Origin: GYS-P2D sp964414425 | GTDB taxonomy: Bacteria > Bacteroidota > Bacteroidia > Chitinophagales > Saprospiraceae | Assembly (NCBI GenBank): GCA_964414425.1 | Contig: CAYPWL010000015.1 | Location: 9,033 to 73,032, forward strand | Length of the DNA stretch: 64,000 nucleotides | Reading direction: 5' to 3' | Shown here: positions 1 through 7,745 of the stretch, piece by piece | How positions within the stretch are numbered: the stretch's first letter is position 1 | How the letters are laid out: every line of letters starts with the position of its first letter | Translations under genes and position numbers: made by a program | Notes under the pieces: model-generated | Told to the model about the DNA's origin: nothing | Seen by the model: only the letters and a program-made list of their open reading frames with translations | Databases searched by the model: none

Positions 1-717
1 GAGGAGTTGGACTATTGTGTCCTGGATCTTAAGCATGTGCTATCCATTAATAGTGCCGCTACCAAGTTATTAGTCAATCTCGTCAGTGAATTTAAGGAGG
101 CGAAAAAGCAGTTCTTATTTTCTAATATGTCGCACCTGACCAACTTAGAAGCAGCTTTGAGAAGTCACGATTTTGATGCAGATACGTATGTCTTCTCTAA
201 CAGGTTAGAGGCACAAGAATGGTGCGAAAGACAGATCCTCCAAGATCAATCAGATTACAAGAGTGTTGATCATCGGGATGTAGATTTAACCGAACAGCTG
301 TTGTGTGATAAGATGACTGACCGACAGTTAGAAGCTTTGAGAGGAGTTCTGGTTAAAGAGAATTTTAAAAAAGGAAAAACCATCTTTAATGAAGGTGATA
401 AAGCCAATTCTCTTTATTTCTTGCAATCAGGAGACGTGAGTATCCAATTAAAAAATCGGCTCGGCAAAAATTTAAAAGTTGCTACCCTATCAGCAGGGAC
501 GACCTTTGGTGAAATGGCTTTAATAGAACGGGCCAAAAGAGCGGCTTCCATTGTATGTGAATCCGACGTGAGTTGCCTTAGGTTAGACTTTAAGCATTTA
601 GATAATCACACGGTTGAGTATTCCTCAACTATACACATGCGGTTAATATTGAATTTAGCACGGATTATGTCATACAGACTCAGACGAGCAAATGATACCA
701 TCAGAGCCTTCGACTAA
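1..717 (+). CDS. C-terminal part of a STAS / cyclic-nucleotide-binding domain protein (5' end outside the window)
   Basis: The reading frame is open from the first base, so the gene begins upstream of the window; the TTG at base 7 is not a convincing start. The first ~75 visible residues resemble a STAS domain (VLDLKHV followed by an alanine/leucine helix). Residues ~95-215 form a cyclic-nucleotide-binding fold, with GKTIFNEGDKANSLYFLQSG and the phosphate-binding-cassette-like FGEMALIERAKRAAS. This STAS-cNMP order at a C terminus is known for some glutaminase A proteins and some SulP anion transporters. The visible part lacks both the glutaminase and the membrane domain, so the parent family cannot be decided; I lean towards glutaminase. 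An Arg in the cassette is compatible with real cNMP binding. Confidence 0.75.
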   Translation, partial: EELDYCVLDLKHVLSINSAATKLLVNLVSEFKEAKKQFLFSNMSHLTNLEAALRSHDFDADTYVFSNRLEAQEWCERQILQDQSDYKSVDHRDVDLTEQLLCDKMTDRQLEALRGVLVKENFKKGKTIFNEGDKANSLYFLQSGDVSIQLKNRLGKNLKVATLSAGTTFGEMALIERAKRAASIVCESDVSCLRLDFKHLDNHTVEYSSTIHMRLILNLARIMSYRLRRANDTIRAFD

Positions 718-802
718 ACTGTTATAAAGCACAACTACTTCTCTTATGTCTCACAAGATCATACTTGTGATTCGATTAGCAGCATATAAGGTTATGATCT
801 AT

Positions 803-1276
803 TTACTCATAGATAATCACCCCATCAGCCATCATCTTAAGTTCCATCTTGGGCTCCGTAATCGCAGCAATCTCTTCTGCCGTAGCACCTCCGTCTTCAG
901 CATAATGTCTTAATTCATCTATAGACGTAACAGTATTACTTAGGACTCCAGATACAACGACATCCTTACCTGAGGCATCCAGTGGCATGAAGAAGGCATA
1001 ATCCTTAAACTTGATAAATACCGCTTCATCTGAGTCGTCTACGATGTTCATCCAGCAGCCTTTTGCTTGACACACGGACTCAATAGTTCCCTTGATCTTA
1101 ACTGTCCTCTCTTCTCCTTTTTCGAATCCTGCAATACTTTCAGTGATGTCTGTTGCATTGGCTTCAGTGATCTTTTCGCCAAAATATAACTTGCCATCGG
1201 CTACCTCCGCTGGTACTGCTTCCTGCTTACAAGCTAAGGCCAAAAGTGCGATGAGGATATATAGAAATTTTTTCAT
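803..1276 (-). CDS. DUF4920 family lipoprotein
   Basis: A 157-residue protein with a short signal peptide and the lipobox LALAC, so it is probably a lipoprotein. The body carries the DUF4920 signature VCQAKGCWM followed by a small OB-like beta domain. The two cysteines flanking KG suggest metal or redox chemistry, but no function is established. The ATG at 1276 is preferred over an in-frame TTG at 1291, because the TTG would lie inside the promoter-like box at 1289-1296. The gene is divergent from the rpsF operon. Family assignment is recognition from motif; function is unknown. Confidence 0.8.
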   Translation of the reverse strand: MKKFLYILIALLALACKQEAVPAEVADGKLYFGEKITEANATDITESIAGFEKGEERTVKIKGTIESVCQAKGCWMNIVDDSDEAVFIKFKDYAFFMPLDASGKDVVVSGVLSNTVTSIDELRHYAEDGGATAEEIAAITEPKMELKMMADGVIIYE

Positions 1277-1288
1277 CTGTTTTTTATC

Positions 1289-1296
1289 CAAAAGTA
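1289..1296 (-). promoter_or_regulatory. Putative Bacteroidota -7 promoter element for the DUF4920 gene
   Basis: On the minus strand this reads TACTTTTG, matching the Bacteroidota -7 consensus TAnnTTTG. It ends 12 bases before the ATG at 1276, so the leader would be very short. No clear -33 TTG is visible at the usual distance. Confidence 0.45.
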
Positions 1297-1344
1297 CGAG
1301 CTAATGCGTAGAGCATTACTATTTCTATTTGAATAGAAAATCCG

Positions 1345-1352
1345 TATTTTTG
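1345..1352 (+). promoter_or_regulatory. Putative -7 promoter element of the rpsF-rpsR-rplI operon
   Basis: TATTTTTG matches TAnnTTTG and is followed by GCGCTCC, the same downstream context as in the promoter-like site ahead of uppS. It lies 40 bases before the rpsF start. No well-placed -33 TTG was found. Confidence 0.5.
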
Positions 1353-1391
1353 CGCTCCAATTTTTGGAAAAGTTCATAACATAATTTTTTA

Positions 1392-1847
1392 ATGAGACAA
1401 TATGAAGTCACTTTCATCGTCGATCCCGTTCTGTCAGGCGATGAAATCAAATCGACAGCTAAGACTTACGAAGACATGCTCAAAACTGAAGGAGCAAACA
1501 TCGTAAACATAGATGATATGGGTCTTAGACAATTAGCCTACCCGATCAACAAAAGATCATCGGGTGTCTACTATGCAACAGAGTTTCAAGTAGAAAATGG
1601 CTCAATGATCACTAAGCTTGAATTAGCTCTTAGACGTGATGAGCGAATCATGAGATTCCTCACGGTCAAGTTAGACAAGTACGGTGTCAAGTACAACGAG
1701 GACAAGAGAAATGGATTAATCGGCAAAGTTCAAAAGCCAGAGAAAAAAGGATCCAAAAAAGACTCTCGCAAGTCCGAACCGAAAAAAGTTGTTAAACCTG
1801 CTCCTGCAGCTCCAGCGCCTGTAGTAGCCCAAAAAGAAGAAGAATAA
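1392..1847 (+). CDS. rpsF: 30S ribosomal protein S6
   Basis: S6 binds S18 and 16S rRNA in the platform of the small subunit. Residues 1-95 are the typical S6 ferredoxin-like fold, beginning MRQYEVTFIVDP and including LAYPINKRSSGVYY. The C-terminal ~45 residues are a Lys-, Pro- and Ala-rich tail ending in glutamates, making this 151-residue protein longer than E. coli S6 before modification (about 131). It is the first gene of the S6-S18-L9 operon; its stop codon overlaps the rpsR start by one base (TAATG). Translation coupling between S6 and S18 is likely. Confidence 0.98.
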   Translation: MRQYEVTFIVDPVLSGDEIKSTAKTYEDMLKTEGANIVNIDDMGLRQLAYPINKRSSGVYYATEFQVENGSMITKLELALRRDERIMRFLTVKLDKYGVKYNEDKRNGLIGKVQKPEKKGSKKDSRKSEPKKVVKPAPAAPAPVVAQKEEE

Positions 1848-2113
1848 TGGCATCTAGAGACGACATTAAATTCTTAAGCAATCCTAATATTGGATCTAAG
1901 AAAAAGAAGTACTGTAGATTTAAGAAGTATGGTATCAAGCATATCGATTATAAGGATGCTGACTTCCTTCTACAATTTATCAACGAGCAGGGCAAGCTAT
2001 TGCCTCGTCGTATTACTGGTAACTCTCTCAAGCACCAAAAGAGAGTAGCTATCGCTGTAAAAAGAGCAAGACACTTGGCAATCCTGCCTTATGTAGCTGA
2101 CTTATTGAAATAA
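1847..2113 (+). CDS. rpsR: 30S ribosomal protein S18
   Basis: An 88-residue basic protein, the partner of S6 on the 30S platform. It shows the S18 core: KKKKYCRFKKYGIKHIDYKD, LPRRITG and the arginine-rich QKRVAIAVKRARHLAILPY. The ATG overlaps the rpsF stop by one base, and rplI follows 20 bases downstream. Length and order match the standard bacterial S6-S18-L9 operon; there is no ssb or primosomal gene in between, as is usual for Bacteroidota. Confidence 0.98.
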   Translation: MASRDDIKFLSNPNIGSKKKKYCRFKKYGIKHIDYKDADFLLQFINEQGKLLPRRITGNSLKHQKRVAIAVKRARHLAILPYVADLLK

Positions 2114-2133
2114 CTTTAAAAACTTATAGAAGC

Positions 2134-2580
2134 ATGGAAGTTATTCTATTAAAAGACATGGGTACGCTCGGCGACAAGCATGAGGTAGTACAAGTAAAAA
2201 ATGGTTATGGCAGAAACTACCTAATCCCAAAAGGATTAGCAGTGATCGCCAATGCACCAAATATGAAGAAGCTCGATGACATCGTATCGAAAGAAAAAGC
2301 ATCTGAGGAAGCGAGAGTAGACGAATTCAAAGCGATGATGTCTAAACTCGATGGTAAGACGCTTAAGATTGGTGTTAAAGCTGGTACAAGTGGGAAGATC
2401 TTCGGTAGCGTTACCGCTATACAGATCGTTAATGCCATCAAAGAGCAATTTGAAGTAGAAGTACCTCGTAAGAAGGTTACTCTCCCTGATGATATGAAGG
2501 AAGTGGGAACTTACACTGCAGAGATTGCTTTGCATGAGAGTGCAAAAGGTACAATGGAATTAGAATTAGTTAAGGAGTAG
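2134..2580 (+). CDS. rplI: 50S ribosomal protein L9
   Basis: L9 binds 23S rRNA near the L1 stalk and links neighbouring ribosomes through a long helix. The 148-residue product has the N-terminal L9 domain (MEVILLKDMGTLG, GYGRNYLIPKGLA), a connecting helix around residues 45-75 and the C-terminal domain with GKIFGSVT. It is the last gene of the operon and is followed by a strong hairpin with a T run at 2607-2641. Confidence 0.98.
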   Translation: MEVILLKDMGTLGDKHEVVQVKNGYGRNYLIPKGLAVIANAPNMKKLDDIVSKEKASEEARVDEFKAMMSKLDGKTLKIGVKAGTSGKIFGSVTAIQIVNAIKEQFEVEVPRKKVTLPDDMKEVGTYTAEIALHESAKGTMELELVKE

Positions 2581-2606
2581 GTCTTACTTCTTAACAAGTG
2601 ATATAG

Positions 2607-2641
2607 AAAGCGCAGTTATCGATGATGACTGCGCTTTTTTT
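2607..2641 (+). terminator. Rho-independent terminator of the rpsF operon
   Basis: AAAGCGCAGT (2607-2616) pairs perfectly with ACTGCGCTTT (2628-2637) around an 11-base loop, and a run of seven T residues overlaps the end of the stem. It lies 27 bases after the rplI stop. Confidence 0.9.
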
Positions 2642-2671
2642 GTTTGAGTTTACTAACTCACCACCATATTT

Positions 2672-2792
2672 ATCATTTCGACGAAGGAGAAATCTTCTTA
2701 CATAATAAGTGCTTGCCCTTGACTTTAGCACCAAAGCAATAACACACCTCCGACGTCAGAATATTTCTCAATCGTCCCTCATTCGAAATGAC
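2672..2792. repeat. Degenerate inverted repeat resembling a Bacteroidota interspersed palindromic element
   Basis: Between rplI and the ygjP-like gene, a left arm beginning ATCATTTCGACGAAGGAGAA (2672-2691) is mirrored by a right arm ending CTCATTCGAAATGAC (2778-2792). Read on the minus strand, the right arm starts GTCATTTCGAATGAGGGA. The shared ATTTCG...GAGAAAT words resemble short palindromic elements scattered between genes in many Bacteroidota genomes. The middle ~70 bases show no ORF. Confidence 0.5.
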
Positions 2793-2807
2793 AAAGAGAA
2801 CCAACCC

Positions 2808-3551
2808 TCAAAAACTACACTGATGCCCATTCACTTTCAGCCATTTCTCATGGCGCTTATAGTCGGGCATCACTGACTTGACGATACTCCAATACTTCGG
2901 ACTGTGATTGAGCTCCTTAAGATGAGCAAGCTCATGGACGAAGACATAGTCCTGCACTTCGAGCGGAGCGAAGAGGGTGCGAGTTGAGATATTGATATTG
3001 CCACTTGATGAGCAGCTACCCCAGTTGCTGGAGTTGTTCTTGAGTCTGATCTGCTTGATAGACTCTTGGAAGTGCTCTTGATTAATCGCATGAATCCGAT
3101 CGGCAACTCTGGGCTGTTGATCCTGCCCGATCACCCTTGAGAGGAGGGTGTTGATCGTCTTGCTTTTAAGATGTTCCGCCTCAATTTGATCACTCATTTT
3201 AATGAGTATAACACCGGATTGCTGGAGCTTAGCAGAAGAGGTCTTTCTATCCTCAACGACAATCTCTAATTCATATGTTTTATTGGGTAATAGGATCTGA
3301 TCTGCCGAGTGATACTCTGTAACGACGAATCGTTGCTTAATCTCTGGATAATCTATGAACTGTTGAGCGATCCACTCCATCGCCCATGATTTATAGGACT
3401 CCTTGAGGATAGCTCCGCCTATCAGCGGCATTCTGAGGATAACCTTATCCTTATTGATAGAGATCCGATTATTCTTACGCCACTCTTGTACTATACGGAC
3501 AGGTATGTCAATATCATTGATGCGCCATACGGTATCCGTCCTCTTAGCCAT
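2808..3551 (-). CDS. YgjP/M48-type zinc metallopeptidase (SprT-like fold)
   Basis: A 247-residue cytosolic protein of the YgjP (DUF45) family of predicted zinc proteases. The C-terminal half carries the family signature: WGSCSSSGNINISTRT, then the zinc motif HELAH at residues 206-210, and the third ligand in NHSPKYW (His216). The N-terminal ~100 residues are the variable beta domain. It overlaps the end of serC by eight bases on the same strand, so the two are co-transcribed and translationally coupled. The substrate is unknown; the link to serC is probably organisational rather than functional. Confidence 0.9.
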   Translation of the reverse strand: MAKRTDTVWRINDIDIPVRIVQEWRKNNRISINKDKVILRMPLIGGAILKESYKSWAMEWIAQQFIDYPEIKQRFVVTEYHSADQILLPNKTYELEIVVEDRKTSSAKLQQSGVILIKMSDQIEAEHLKSKTINTLLSRVIGQDQQPRVADRIHAINQEHFQESIKQIRLKNNSSNWGSCSSSGNINISTRTLFAPLEVQDYVFVHELAHLKELNHSPKYWSIVKSVMPDYKRHEKWLKVNGHQCSF

Positions 3552-4614
3552 GCTTGGCTTCGAATGCCTTAATTACTTCACAAAGTGTCTCCACACCTTC
3601 TCGTGGCATAGCATTATAGATTGATGCTCTAAATCCTCCTACTGAGCGGTGTCCCTTAATAGACATACATCCCGCCTCAGCAGCTGCATTGATAAATGAC
3701 TGCTCCAAGTCTGTATTCTTAATTAAGAAAGTCGCATTCATATTAGAGCGATCGGCAGTGTCTACCGGACTGTAGAAGATATCGCTATTGTCCAGAGTGC
3801 TATATAGAAGGTTTGCCTTATCCTCATTGACCTTTTGCATCGCAGCAACACCACCTTGCGCCTTAACCCATCTCATGGTTAGCATACTCACATAGATCGC
3901 AAATACTGGTGGTGTATTGAACATTGATGACTTGCCTATATGCGTATTGTAATCCAACATGGTTGGCACTTCTCTACTTTGCTTATCCATCAGATCTTTG
4001 CTGAGGATCACAAGTGTCGTTCCCGCTGGTCCCATATTCTTTTGGGCTCCTGCGTAGATCATTCCATAGCGAGATACATCTACTGGCTTGCTAAAGATAT
4101 TAGAAGACATATCAGCTATAAATGGAACTTTGGTATCAGGCAGACTGTGAAACTCCGTTCCGAAAATGGTATTGTTAGATGTGATGTGTACATATTTCAG
4201 ATCATCTGCGATATCATATCCCTTGGGGATATAGTTGAAGTTCCGATCCTTTGAACTTGCGAGTGTAAGCGTCTCACCAAATCTCTTCGCCTCTTTAATC
4301 GCCTTAGTAGACCAGCTCCCTGTATCTACATAGCCCGCCTTCTCATTGTCACCAAGAAAATTCATTGAGGCCATAGCAAACTGTGTGCTCGCTCCTCCTT
4401 GTAAGAAAAGCACCTCGTAGCCCTCTGGAACTGATAATAACTCTTTTGCAAGCGATTGCGCCTCTTCCATTACGGCGACAAACTCCTTAGAGCGGTGGGA
4501 TATCTCTAAGATCGAAAATCCTATACCTCCAAAGTCAACTACAGCTTCCGCTGACTCAGCCATAACCTCTTTTGGCAAGATCGCAGGTCCTGCACTAAAA
4601 TTGAATTTTTTCAT
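3544..4614 (-). CDS. serC: Phosphoserine aminotransferase
   Basis: Converts 3-phosphohydroxypyruvate and glutamate to phosphoserine in serine synthesis, and also acts in pyridoxal phosphate synthesis. The 356-residue length is typical. It starts MKKFNFSAGPAILP, has the phosphate-binding LQGGAST at 72-77, and the PLP-binding lysine at 192 in YAGAQKNMGPAG. The C terminus has the expected KGHRSVGGFRASIYNAMP. A promoter-like TATTTTTG lies on the minus strand just upstream. The serA gene that often follows serC in Bacteroidota is not here; the ygjP-like gene takes its place. Confidence 0.97.
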   Translation of the reverse strand: MKKFNFSAGPAILPKEVMAESAEAVVDFGGIGFSILEISHRSKEFVAVMEEAQSLAKELLSVPEGYEVLFLQGGASTQFAMASMNFLGDNEKAGYVDTGSWSTKAIKEAKRFGETLTLASSKDRNFNYIPKGYDIADDLKYVHITSNNTIFGTEFHSLPDTKVPFIADMSSNIFSKPVDVSRYGMIYAGAQKNMGPAGTTLVILSKDLMDKQSREVPTMLDYNTHIGKSSMFNTPPVFAIYVSMLTMRWVKAQGGVAAMQKVNEDKANLLYSTLDNSDIFYSPVDTADRSNMNATFLIKNTDLEQSFINAAAEAGCMSIKGHRSVGGFRASIYNAMPREGVETLCEVIKAFEAKHG

Positions 4615-4630
4615 GATGATAATTGAGTCG

Positions 4631-4638
4631 CAAAAATA
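4631..4638 (-). promoter_or_regulatory. Putative -7 promoter element of serC
   Basis: On the minus strand this reads TATTTTTG followed by CGACTC, matching TAnnTTTG, 16 bases before the serC ATG. No clear -33 TTG is seen. One copy of the 11-mer TTATTGACGGA lies 30 bases further upstream (4668-4678). Confidence 0.5.
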
Positions 4639-4979
4639 GCCTTAATGTTAGAAAAGAACCTATTATGTTATTGACGGATCAATAGATTTTATGTCTGTCT
4701 ATTTCACAAATCAGCAAATATTCTTCCTCAATGGGATCACCCTGAGCAGGTCAAAATATCACATCACAATTATGTGATACTCCAGCAAAAATTGACCAGT
4801 AACATGACTATTTCTATCTCGCCCTAATATCAAGATGCCATTAGTTCATGTAACTTAGGGCGCAATGAGACAAGACGACAGATGATGAACACTTATCGCT
4901 GTCATTTTGACATTAATTTGGCTCATTTAAGGTATTGGCAATCTATTTGAACTCCTGTTTATCCAATAAGTAAAGAATT
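4639..4979. other. Divergent intergenic region between serC and clpB
   Basis: About 340 bases without a credible ORF. It holds one copy of the 11-mer TTATTGACGGA (4668-4678) and a nested inverted repeat (4749-4797). I see no clear TAnnTTTG box for clpB; ATTAATTTGG and CTATTTGAAC near 4915 and 4950 are only partial matches. No RNA gene was recognised. Confidence 0.6.
4749..4797. repeat. Nested inverted repeat upstream of clpB (possible operator)
   Basis: An inner palindrome TATCACAT (4757-4764) / ATGTGATA (4772-4779) with a seven-base spacer sits inside an outer pair GGTCAA (4749-4754) / TTGACC (4792-4797). Such nested dyads are typical of dimer-binding operators. It is about 180 bases upstream of the clpB start, which is rather far for a classical repressor site. 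Confidence 0.35.
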
Positions 4980-7610
4980 ATGACTTACGACAACTTTACC
5001 ATAAAGTCTCAAGAGCTTATCCTAAGGGCTCAGCAGTTGGCAGGACGCTTAGATCAACAGTCCGTGGATACTGTCCATCTATTAAAAGCACTATTCGAAA
5101 TAGATGAGCGACTTGCTGAATTCCTCTTTGGTAAGATGGGACTTAATACGATCCAACTCAAAAAAGAACTCAACAATGCTATTGAAGCATTTCCAAAGGT
5201 AGAAGGGACAGACAAGAAGTACTTGACTAACGACGCCAACAAAGCGTTGAGTAAAGCTAAAAAGCTGATGTCCGAATTTGGTGATGAGTTCATATCAGTA
5301 GAGTTGATCATTGCCGGTATCCTAAATGGTAATGACAAAGCCTCTAAAATCCTCAAAGATGCTGGAGCCACGTCTGACAATCTAAAGCAGGCCATTGCAG
5401 AACTTAGGAAAGGAAATCCCGTAAAGGATCAACACGGTGACAACTCTTATAACTCACTGAAGAAGTATGCGATCAATCTCAATGAGCGTGCCGAGAGCGG
5501 CAAGTTAGATCCTATCATCGGACGTGACGAGGAGATCCGCAGAATCCTACATATACTCTCAAGACGTAAGAAAAATAATCCTATCCTCATCGGTGATGCA
5601 GGTGTAGGTAAGACGGCAATAGTTGAAGGCATCGCTTGGCGTATTGTCAAGCATGATGTCCCAGAAAATCTCTTATCCAAGCAGATCTACTCGCTGGACA
5701 TGGCGGCACTCATAGCGGGAGCAAAATTCAAAGGTGAATTTGAGGAGCGCTTGAAAGCAGTGATCAAAGAAGTAAATAGCTCTAACGGTGAGATTATCTT
5801 ATTCGTTGATGAGATCCATACACTTATCGGCACTGGAGGTGGCGGCGGTGCAATGGATGCAGCTAATATCCTTAAGCCAGCACTGGCACGTGGAGAGCTC
5901 AGAACTATCGGTGCAACCACCTTTGACGAATACCAAAAGTACTTTGAAAAAGACAAAGCACTTGTCAGACGATTTCAGACGGTATTCATCGATGAGCCGA
6001 GTGTAGAGGATACGATATCCATCTTGCGAGGCATACAAGACAAGTACGAAGTCTATCATAAGATCGACATCTTGGATGAGGCATTGATCGCCGCTGCTGA
6101 GCTATCTCATCGGTATATCACCGAGCGTAAGTTGCCAGATAAAGCTATTGACTTAATTGATGAGGCTGCTGCTAAATTGAGGTTGGAGCTCGACTCTGTA
6201 CCTGAAGAGATCGATGAGCTCCAGCGTAAGGTACGCCAACTTGAGATCGAACGAGAGGCCATTAAGAGAGAAAAGAACGAGAAGAAAGAAAAGCGGATCA
6301 GCGAGAAAATAGCCAATGCCAAGGAGGTTCTGGAATCTCGTACTGCCGCCTGGAAAAGCGAAAAAGAAATTGTCGACACGGTTCAAAATATTAAGAAACA
6401 ACTTGAAGAGTTAGAGCAAGCCGCTGATAAAGCCGAGCGTGATAGTGACTTTGAGCAAGTTGCCAAAATCAGATATGGCGACATGAAAGAAAAAGAGGCG
6501 ATGCTTAAGGTAGCAGAAGAAAAGCTCCATGACTTGCCCGAGGATAGCCGATTTACTAATGAAGAAGTAACCGGGAATGACATCGCCGATATCATATCTC
6601 GCTGGACAGGTATACCGGTAGCTAAGATGCTACAATCTGAAAAAGATAAACTCCTAAAGCTTGAAGAGCAGATCTCTGAAATGCTCATAGGACAGACTGA
6701 GGCAGTCGTGGCAGTCTCTGATGCGGTTCGCCGTAGTCGAGCAGGTCTACAAGATGAAAACAAGCCCATAGGATCATTTATCTTCTTAGGACCTACAGGT
6801 GTAGGTAAGACCGAACTCGCTAAGTCTCTCGCTCGAGTGCTATTCGATGATGAAAATGCGATTACCCGGATCGATATGAGTGAGTTTCAAGAAAAGCATT
6901 CGGTCTCTCGTCTCGTCGGTGCGCCTCCGGGATACGTAGGTTATGACGAAGGCGGTCAGCTGACCCAAGCAGTTCGTATGAAGCCCTACTCGATTGTGCT
7001 CTTAGATGAGATCGAAAAGGCACATCCCGATGTTTTCAACATATTGCTACAAGTTCTTGATGATGGCCGCCTTACCGATAATAAAGGTCGAGTTGCCAAC
7101 TTCAAAAACGCCATAGTCATCATGACCTCTAATATGGGGGCAGAAACCATCCTCGAAAACTTCGAGGACCTCCAAGAAGTCGGAGATGAGCACCGTGCAG
7201 ATATCATTGAGACAACTAAGGTTGAAGTCTTCGAGGTGCTCAAGGAGAGCTTGAGACCAGAGTTCCTCAATAGGATCGATGAAAAGATCATGTTCTTACC
7301 ATTAACCAAGGAGGAGATCAAGAAAATTGCCCTGCTCTTACTCAAGAAGGTCAGAAAAAATCTCGCCAAGAGTGGCATCGCCATTGAGCTTGATGATAAA
7401 GCTATGGACATGATTGCAGACCTCGGCTACGATCCACAGTTTGGTGCCAGACCACTTAAGCGAGTGATCCAAAAAGAACTTGTCAACGGCCTATCTAAAT
7501 TGGTGCTCTCTGGAGAATTAAGCGATGGTGACTTGGTAAAAGTGAGTACGGATAAAATTGGAATAGCATTCTCTATAGAGGAAGGGGTGAATATGGAAGA
7601 GGAGGAGTAA
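4980..7610 (+). CDS. clpB: ATP-dependent disaggregase ClpB
   Basis: Hexameric AAA+ chaperone that pulls polypeptides out of aggregates together with DnaK. The 876 residues show two N-terminal Clp repeats (1-150), NBD1 with Walker A GDAGVGKT at 205-212 and LFVDEIH, a middle coiled coil rich in Glu and Lys (~400-530), NBD2 with GPTGVGKT at 604-611 and VLLDEIEKAHPDVFN, and the C-terminal domain with DPQFGARPLKR. The ClpB-type coiled-coil position separates it from ClpC and ClpA. The acidic tail ends in four glutamates. Heat regulation is expected, but no recognisable heat-shock promoter was found. Confidence 0.96.
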   Translation: MTYDNFTIKSQELILRAQQLAGRLDQQSVDTVHLLKALFEIDERLAEFLFGKMGLNTIQLKKELNNAIEAFPKVEGTDKKYLTNDANKALSKAKKLMSEFGDEFISVELIIAGILNGNDKASKILKDAGATSDNLKQAIAELRKGNPVKDQHGDNSYNSLKKYAINLNERAESGKLDPIIGRDEEIRRILHILSRRKKNNPILIGDAGVGKTAIVEGIAWRIVKHDVPENLLSKQIYSLDMAALIAGAKFKGEFEERLKAVIKEVNSSNGEIILFVDEIHTLIGTGGGGGAMDAANILKPALARGELRTIGATTFDEYQKYFEKDKALVRRFQTVFIDEPSVEDTISILRGIQDKYEVYHKIDILDEALIAAAELSHRYITERKLPDKAIDLIDEAAAKLRLELDSVPEEIDELQRKVRQLEIEREAIKREKNEKKEKRISEKIANAKEVLESRTAAWKSEKEIVDTVQNIKKQLEELEQAADKAERDSDFEQVAKIRYGDMKEKEAMLKVAEEKLHDLPEDSRFTNEEVTGNDIADIISRWTGIPVAKMLQSEKDKLLKLEEQISEMLIGQTEAVVAVSDAVRRSRAGLQDENKPIGSFIFLGPTGVGKTELAKSLARVLFDDENAITRIDMSEFQEKHSVSRLVGAPPGYVGYDEGGQLTQAVRMKPYSIVLLDEIEKAHPDVFNILLQVLDDGRLTDNKGRVANFKNAIVIMTSNMGAETILENFEDLQEVGDEHRADIIETTKVEVFEVLKESLRPEFLNRIDEKIMFLPLTKEEIKKIALLLLKKVRKNLAKSGIAIELDDKAMDMIADLGYDPQFGARPLKRVIQKELVNGLSKLVLSGELSDGDLVKVSTDKIGIAFSIEEGVNMEEEE

Positions 7611-7644
7611 TTTGTTATTAGGTACTGATGTTGTTATGTTCTTA

Positions 7645-7718
7645 AGTGCCTTTGTTTGATTGGTTCTCTTGTGCATTTTATAGGTCGATAAACCAATGCA
7701 CAAAAACAACAAAGCACT
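7645..7718. repeat. Long two-part inverted repeat between convergent clpB and the MtfA-like gene
   Basis: The outer arms AGTGCCTTTGTT (7645-7656) and AACAAAGCACT (7708-7718) enclose inner arms TTGTGCATT (7669-7677) and AATGCACAA (7695-7703). The transcript of either strand would fold into a long interrupted hairpin. It may act as a bidirectional terminator, although no clean T run follows, or it may be a palindromic mobile repeat. Confidence 0.5.
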
Positions 7719-7745
7719 AACGAACAAATGAACTAACGCACCCAT

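Noticed and set aside
5054..7411. Several long antisense reading frames opposite clpB (e.g. 5054-5395, 6383-6769, 6986-7411)
   Set aside because: They are serine- and leucine-rich mirror frames of a strongly conserved ClpB coding sequence and have no homology or regulatory context.
7518..7745. 75-residue minus-strand frame downstream of the MtfA-like gene
   Set aside because: It overlaps the clpB 3' end and the long inverted repeat; composition and lack of context argue against coding.
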